From an uncultured Lachnospiraceae bacterium (GTDB lineage Bacteria; Bacillota; Clostridia; Lachnospirales; Lachnospiraceae), in the NCBI GenBank assembly GCA_949051815.1, contig CARQVR010000006.1, positions 55,734 through 119,733 of the forward strand: a stretch of 64,000 nt of DNA, written 5' to 3'. Positions 59,303 through 64,000 of this stretch are shown here, piece after piece. The position numbers were made by a program, and so were the translations under genes. The number at the start of each line of letters is the position of its first letter. Position 1 is the stretch's first letter. A model generated the notes under the pieces. It saw nothing but the letters and a program-made list of their open reading frames with translations. It searched no databases and was not told the origin of the DNA.

Positions 59303-62300
59303 CTTCCGTCTTTTGTCTTCCTGACTTTGATCTGCTGTGGAATATTCTCTATCAGTTCTTCCCTGTGGCTGATGATTCCCACCAGCTTATTACATCCGGT
59401 CAGATTTACCAGAATTTCCATCGCACTATCTATCGATTTCCTGTCTAATGTTCCAAAGCCTTCGTCTACAAAAAGTGCGTCCATCTGTACCCCGCCAAGA
59501 TTAGACGACACGGTATCAGACAGTCCCAGGGCGAGACTCAGTGAGGCCTTAAAGCTTTCTCCGCCGGAAAGATTTCCCACGGGTCTTCTGTGTCCCGTAT
59601 AATTGTCTAACACTTCAAGGTCAAGGAAATTATTGCTTTTCTTACCGGGAGAATCCTCCTGACGATATAGTTCATACTGCCCGTCGCTCATTGGCCGAAG
59701 CCGCCTGTTTGCCGCTGCGATAATCCCGTCAAATCCCGCGGCCTGTATGTACTGTTCCAACGTAATCTTCCCGTTTCCGGTTGTGCCTCTGACCAACTGA
59801 TAAAGCCGCTGACAGATCGCATTCTCTTTACATGCCTTCTCTAATTCTTCTCTCCTGTCAAGAATACACTTTTGTTTCTCTTCATTTGTACTCATTCTGT
59901 TTTCGCTGTTATTACAATTCTTCCTGATCAGATCTACATTTGCGCTCTGCTTATCACACAAGGCCTTCAATGCCTCAATATCTATAAGCTTTTTCCCTTC
60001 TGCATCCGCCTTTGCATCTGAAAGCAGTTTCTCATTCGTTGCAACAGCCTGATTATATTCATTAACTTCTTTGTCCCGCGACAGGATATCCTCTTCCTTC
60101 ACAACGTATATCAGCATTTCCTCTGCAGAAGAGAACCCATTGGCGCCGACTTCTTGATCCAGCTTTTCTCTTAAAGCTTCCTCACCCTTTTTCTGCTGAT
60201 TCAGGCTGTCCGCCAATGTCTTTAACTTTGACCGGGCCGCGGTAACGTTGTCATCCGCCGTTTTCTTTTCCGCCTCCGCCTTCCTGATACCATCCAATAT
60301 TCTGTTTTTCTTTGCTTCTGCCTGTTTTCTCTCTTCTTTTGCCGTTTCCCAATCCGGGAATCGCAATTTCTCAAGCGTCTTTAATGCAGCTCTTGTTTCC
60401 GTCAGCTCCTGATTCATTTTTTCCCTGTTTTCAGAAAGTTCTTTTCTTTTTGAATCAAGCTTCTCCGTTTCATCTCCCTGTGCCGTTTCGAGGTCTTTTT
60501 CCGCCTTTTCAAGTGTCTTGCAGTCCCTGTCAAGCGAATTACACTTTTCAATGTTTTCCCCTAACCTTATCTCAATCTGCGTTTTTGCTTCCTTCGTCCT
60601 CCCGATCAGCTCCTCAAGAAACCCGTCCTCCCTATCTATGTCTAAAAGCGGACTTTCCATACAATCCCGTATGGTTTTCCTAAGCTGTCTCTCAAACTCT
60701 TCCAACGATGTCTTTGCTTTTTCTGCTTCTGCATTTGCATCGTTCTTTTTATCCTGAAGTTCAGATTCTTGTTTTTGAAATTTTTTGAAATCATTTTCGA
60801 AAATCGCAGCTTCTTTCACCTTAGCCGGTTCCGGATGATGCACGGATCCACATACCGGACATTTCTCCCCCTCTACGAGTTTTTTTGCTAAAATACCGGC
60901 TCTGCTGTCTTCGAGAATGCGCTCCGCCTCTTTTCTTCTGCCACTCACTTCTTCATATTTGTCACGTGCATTTAAAAATGCGTTCTGTTTTATAGAAAGG
61001 TCTTTTTTTCTTTTTTCTCTTTCCGGTACCTGATCGTCTATGACTGCACCTAAATCCGCCAGAAGACCCGCCAGCTTTTCCCTCTCATTTTTTGCCTCTG
61101 CCAGCTCTGACGGTCTGCCTTTTAACTCCTTAACTGTCTGATGAAGCGCCTTTATCTTCTCTTTAAGAGCTTCCTCCTTTTCTTTTAAATCTGCTTCCTG
61201 TGCACTGATATTTTCATCGAGTTCTTCCAGTTTTTTCCGCTTTCCTTCCAGTTCCTCTTTTTGCTGATATTTCTGTTCCTCATCGTCAATCCGGCTAATC
61301 GTTTGTTTTAACTTTTCAGCCTCCGGTTCCTGTTCTCGGGCAGCCTCAAGTGCATTTTCAGCCAGCTTTGCGGCTGCTATGGACATCTCCAAATTGGATT
61401 CTGTCGTTCTAATCTGATTCCGGGTCAGAGATACTTCTTCACACTTTTGCGTCCACGCGGCATAAGCCGGATTCACATTGCGGGTGGCCTTCTTTTGTTT
61501 CTCCAAAAGCCGGATCATTCCATCCATTTTTGCCCTTCTTTTTTCAAGTTCCTCTTTTTCCTTTTCGAGTTTATCCCTTTTCCCGATAAAACTGTTATTA
61601 TCCTCAGCGCGTGCAAGCTCGTCGTTGTTTTTCTTTAACTCTGCCTCCGCCTTTTTCAGCTCTGCTTTCATGCGCTTTAATTTTTCTCTGTCTGACAAGA
61701 TCAGGCGTTCCATGACATCTGAAATTTCATCCAGATTCCATGCACTTCCGGATCTCTCAGCCCTGCTTTTAAGCTCCTCCAGTTCACCAGAAATCTCATC
61801 TTCTTCATCCGCCGACACATCCGCAAAATGCTGGATCATGCTGTTTGCAGTCTTTACCTTAACCGCATTGCTTGCATCCATCCGGTCCTTCAATTTGTAC
61901 TCTATATTTTTATAGCCGCTCGTTCGGAAGATTGTACGCAGTATCTCCGTTCTCTGATCCGTCTTCGCATTCAATAAATCCCAAAATTCCCCCTGCGCAA
62001 TCATCACAATCTGTTTAAACTGCTTCTCATCAATATGCAGCAGTTCTTTTACGGCACGATTAACCTGCGCCAATCCCTCTATCGGCGTCTGCCCATCTTC
62101 ATAAAAAACTGCCCTTTCCTTTTCTAATATCACGCCAGAGCCACGCTGTTTCTGCCTTTCATAAGACGGCTGTCTCCAGACATGAAATTTACGCCCCTGA
62201 TGTGAAAAATAAAATTCCACATAACTGGGAACAGAATCTCTGGCATACTCGCTTCTTAAATTTTTCGTATCCCTGTATGTTCCGCTGGTCGTTCCATATA

Positions 62301-62457
62301 GTGCAAAACATATCGCATCAAATATCGTCGTTTTTCCTGCGCCCGTGTCTCCGGATATCAGAAACAGTCCCTTTTCTTCAAAGGCCTCAAACTCTATTGG
62401 CGAAAGCTCTCCCGCATAGGGACCAAATGCGCTTATGACCAGTTTAATCGGCTTCAT
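59275..62457 (-). CDS. sbcC: SbcC exonuclease subunit (SMC-like ATPase)
   Basis: This 1060-residue protein is of the Rad50/SbcC type. The N-terminal ATPase lobe is IKLVISAFGPYAGELSPIEFEAF with Walker A GDTGAGKTT (Lys42) and the Q-loop IVMIAQGEFWDLL. Long coiled coils rich in Lys, Glu and Ala flank the zinc hook C533-PV-C536 (GEKCPVCGSVHHPEP). The C-terminal lobe has LSGGESFKASLSLALGLSD and Walker B VQMDALFVDEGFGTLD. With SbcD it opens hairpins and processes DNA ends. It overlaps the end of sbcD by 14 nt. Confidence 0.97.
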   Translation of the reverse strand: MKPIKLVISAFGPYAGELSPIEFEAFEEKGLFLISGDTGAGKTTIFDAICFALYGTTSGTYRDTKNLRSEYARDSVPSYVEFYFSHQGRKFHVWRQPSYERQKQRGSGVILEKERAVFYEDGQTPIEGLAQVNRAVKELLHIDEKQFKQIVMIAQGEFWDLLNAKTDQRTEILRTIFRTSGYKNIEYKLKDRMDASNAVKVKTANSMIQHFADVSADEEDEISGELEELKSRAERSGSAWNLDEISDVMERLILSDREKLKRMKAELKKAEAELKKNNDELARAEDNNSFIGKRDKLEKEKEELEKRRAKMDGMIRLLEKQKKATRNVNPAYAAWTQKCEEVSLTRNQIRTTESNLEMSIAAAKLAENALEAAREQEPEAEKLKQTISRIDDEEQKYQQKEELEGKRKKLEELDENISAQEADLKEKEEALKEKIKALHQTVKELKGRPSELAEAKNEREKLAGLLADLGAVIDDQVPEREKRKKDLSIKQNAFLNARDKYEEVSGRRKEAERILEDSRAGILAKKLVEGEKCPVCGSVHHPEPAKVKEAAIFENDFKKFQKQESELQDKKNDANAEAEKAKTSLEEFERQLRKTIRDCMESPLLDIDREDGFLEELIGRTKEAKTQIEIRLGENIEKCNSLDRDCKTLEKAEKDLETAQGDETEKLDSKRKELSENREKMNQELTETRAALKTLEKLRFPDWETAKEERKQAEAKKNRILDGIRKAEAEKKTADDNVTAARSKLKTLADSLNQQKKGEEALREKLDQEVGANGFSSAEEMLIYVVKEEDILSRDKEVNEYNQAVATNEKLLSDAKADAEGKKLIDIEALKALCDKQSANVDLIRKNCNNSENRMSTNEEKQKCILDRREELEKACKENAICQRLYQLVRGTTGNGKITLEQYIQAAGFDGIIAAANRRLRPMSDGQYELYRQEDSPGKKSNNFLDLEVLDNYTGHRRPVGNLSGGESFKASLSLALGLSDTVSSNLGGVQMDALFVDEGFGTLDRKSIDSAMEILVNLTGCNKLVGIISHREELIENIPQQIKVRKTKDGSQITVVCGT

Positions 62458-63601
62458 TTATAACACCCGCCTCCCGTGCTGCCGTCCTCATGACGTCCAT
62501 TTCTTCTTCTGTAATCTCACAATGATACATCAGCCTGTAAAAATCTCCAATCAACTCCGGAAATGTTTTATTTTCCGCAATTCTGCTGATATCCACCTGC
62601 TCCATATCTCTTGTATGTGAATTGTCGTAATCAATTCGGACCGTATTCGGATAGATCTGCCGGAATATGCCCATTGCATCATTGATGATATCCTCGTCCG
62701 TCAATGTTGCATAAATGAAATCGTTTGGCGCTTTTACATTCTTTTTATCCAGCAGTTCCCTGAGCGTCCCCTTTATGTGCCTCATGTTTCTCTCCGGCTT
62801 TAAGGGAACAAGCGCTATCTTAACCCCCTCCTGCGCCGATACCGTGATCAGAGGAACCGACTTCTCATTATTCGCTTCGCCAAGCGAATATTTGAGCGGA
62901 GAACCCGCATACCTGACCTCATCCCTTCCCACTCTCTGCGGAGAATGAATATGGCCTAACGCCACATAGTCAAACTCATCAAAGCAGTCATATCCGATTT
63001 TTTCAACCATACCAACACTCTGTGTTGCAACGCTTTCAGAGCCTGCAAGCGCCGGATCCTCCCCTTTCCCCGCGACAAATTGATGTGCCACTAAAATATT
63101 CTTATTCTTTTTGTTTATGCGTGTGTTCTTTATAATGGTCCGGACCGCATCATCATAACTCACTATATCTTCATCCGGAAAATAATGTCTTACCTGTGAA
63201 GCTTTTACAAACGGAAGCATATATATGTCAATCTCTGTATCCCCGTCAGCAAAACTCTGCTTATGTAATATGCCGTCAAAGACCGCCGATATGAATATCT
63301 GATTTGACGCAAACAAAGCGCTTCCGTAATTCAGACGATCATCCGAGTCATGGTTTCCGCTCACCATAAATACCTTTATTTCTTTTTGGGCCAGTTTCAG
63401 CAGGAAATAATCCAAAAGCTTCATGGCCGCCTCACTTGGAACAGATTTATCATACACATCCCCGGCGATAAATACACCGTCTGCGGATTCTCTGTCTGCA
63501 ATAAAAAGAATCTGATCAAGAATATACTTCTGATCCTCAATCAAATCAAAATCACTCAGTGTTTTTCCTAAATGTAAATCTCCTAAATGTAAAAATTTCA
63601 T
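62444..63601 (-). CDS. sbcD: SbcD exonuclease subunit (Mre11-like nuclease)
   Basis: This 385-residue metallophosphoesterase has all motifs: FLHLGDLHLGK (I), VFIAGDVYDKSVPS (II), FMVSGNHDSDDRLNYGS (III), ILVAHQFVAGKG (IV) and DYVALGHIHSPQRVG (V), followed by YAGSPLKYSLGEANNEKSV. ATG 63601 has AGAGAAAGT upstream; the frame's N-terminal extension is not part of the family. It forms the SbcCD complex with the next gene product. Confidence 0.96.
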   Translation of the reverse strand: MKFLHLGDLHLGKTLSDFDLIEDQKYILDQILFIADRESADGVFIAGDVYDKSVPSEAAMKLLDYFLLKLAQKEIKVFMVSGNHDSDDRLNYGSALFASNQIFISAVFDGILHKQSFADGDTEIDIYMLPFVKASQVRHYFPDEDIVSYDDAVRTIIKNTRINKKNKNILVAHQFVAGKGEDPALAGSESVATQSVGMVEKIGYDCFDEFDYVALGHIHSPQRVGRDEVRYAGSPLKYSLGEANNEKSVPLITVSAQEGVKIALVPLKPERNMRHIKGTLRELLDKKNVKAPNDFIYATLTDEDIINDAMGIFRQIYPNTVRIDYDNSHTRDMEQVDISRIAENKTFPELIGDFYRLMYHCEITEEEMDVMRTAAREAGVINEAD

Positions 63602-64000
63602 ACTTTCTCTTTCTGCTCTGCAGGCTTTTTGTTTAAGTTCCGACAATCACATCGTCACGCACCAACACTCTCATATTTCCAGACGCTATTCCGTTTAGAA
63701 TATGTCTTTTTGACTGCTTATCTTTTATTTCTTCAATTATTTTTGTCCTCTCATAAATCGTAATCAAAAAACTGCCTTTATATAAGCCTGAATAGAATAA
63801 TATCAAATATGGCAGGCAATCCAACAGACTACCTGCCATATAAAATAATATAAGTAAATTTTTCATCACTCGAATCATAGGATTGTATGCTCTTTTTGCT
63901 TCATCTCCCTCAAAACAGATGCCTGCGTCATGCTTAATTTCTGCTCACCTAATTATATCAAAATTATTTTATGTGCCATAATTATACTTTTTTAATCCTT
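63602..64000. other. AT-rich right end, only a doubtful ORF
   Basis: This stretch is clearly more AT-rich than the rest. It contains the sbcD upstream region and the weak minus-strand ORF at 63633-63878. No promoter or RNA gene could be assigned with any certainty; it may continue into an accessory region off the window. Confidence 0.35.
63633..63878 (-). CDS. Doubtful small membrane ORF
   Basis: This is an 81-codon frame with a hydrophobic first half (LLILFYMAGSLLDCLPYLILFYSGL) and a polar end (KRHILNGIASGNMRVLV). No ribosome binding site is positioned for ATG 63878 or 63866. The frame stays open upstream for another 24 codons without a start, so it could be the tail of a broken gene. I do not recognise a family. 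The polar end loosely recalls a helicase-type segment, but this is too short to trust. Confidence 0.2.
   Translation of the reverse strand: MIRVMKNLLILFYMAGSLLDCLPYLILFYSGLYKGSFLITIYERTKIIEEIKDKQSKRHILNGIASGNMRVLVRDDVIVGT

Noticed and set aside
63633..63730. Possible RecG-like segment KRHILNGIASGNMRVLV
   Set aside because: Too short and followed by divergent residues; not enough to call a helicase remnant.
1..64000. CRISPR arrays, tRNA, rRNA, insertion sequences, phage genes
   Set aside because: No regularly spaced repeat-spacer pattern, transposase or integrase motif, or recognisable tRNA/rRNA sequence was seen on either strand.

Overview
The window looks like chromosome from a gut Firmicute, most likely a Lachnospiraceae member (Clostridium cluster XIVa). 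This rests on AGGAGG-type ribosome binding sites, moderate GC with an AT-richer right end, a DUF6020 membrane protein, a small conserved protein starting MFRLWAKEF, many FtsX-type ABC exporters with their own two-component systems, and a bile salt hydrolase. No rRNA, tRNA, CRISPR array, insertion sequence or phage module was seen. The genus assignment is inference.

Layout. 1-7.3 kb: a truncated OmpR-type regulator, a small alarmone synthetase, a membrane protein, a hemolysin III-like protein, galE and a UDP-sugar pyrophosphorylase. 7.3-17.1 kb: a seven-gene minus-strand operon (ribokinase, ADP-ribosylglycohydrolase-fold protein, BMP-type lipoprotein, nucleoside-type ABC transporter, AllA-like cupin). 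It is divergent from a LacI repressor fused to a degenerate PfkB kinase. 17-22.7 kb: a lipoprotein, a DUF4422 glycosyltransferase and two divergent MATE exporters. 22.6-30.2 kb: a MotA-like protein overlapping a membrane-anchored LuxR regulator, two polar amino-acid ABC operons and SstT. One ABC operon has a binding protein whose lobes are in swapped order. 30.3-35 kb: a PocR hybrid kinase, a receiver protein and a hemerythrin-CheX fusion.

35-53 kb: an MFS exporter behind a leader-peptide/attenuator region, a DNA glycosylase, an MNT-HEPN pair, a PHP phosphoesterase, and two ABC-exporter plus two-component modules. One module is LytTR type with three direct repeats in its control region. The other is OmpR type and directly follows an MBOAT/SGNH O-acylation pair. 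53-64 kb: a bile salt hydrolase, a chemoreceptor, a patch of gene decay (chromate transporter and MBL-fold remnants) around a GNAT and a methyltransferase, an HxlR regulator, DegV and SbcCD.

Taken together the region reads as accessory and adaptive: nutrient capture (nucleosides, amino acids), envelope-stress sensing coupled to export and acylation, drug efflux, and bile tolerance. The most unusual observations are the circularly permuted binding protein (25421-26221), the mini-MotA/LuxR pair (22637-23715), the attenuator ahead of the MFS exporter (36445-36620), and the kinase-fused LacI repressor beside its probable target operon (7355-17069).
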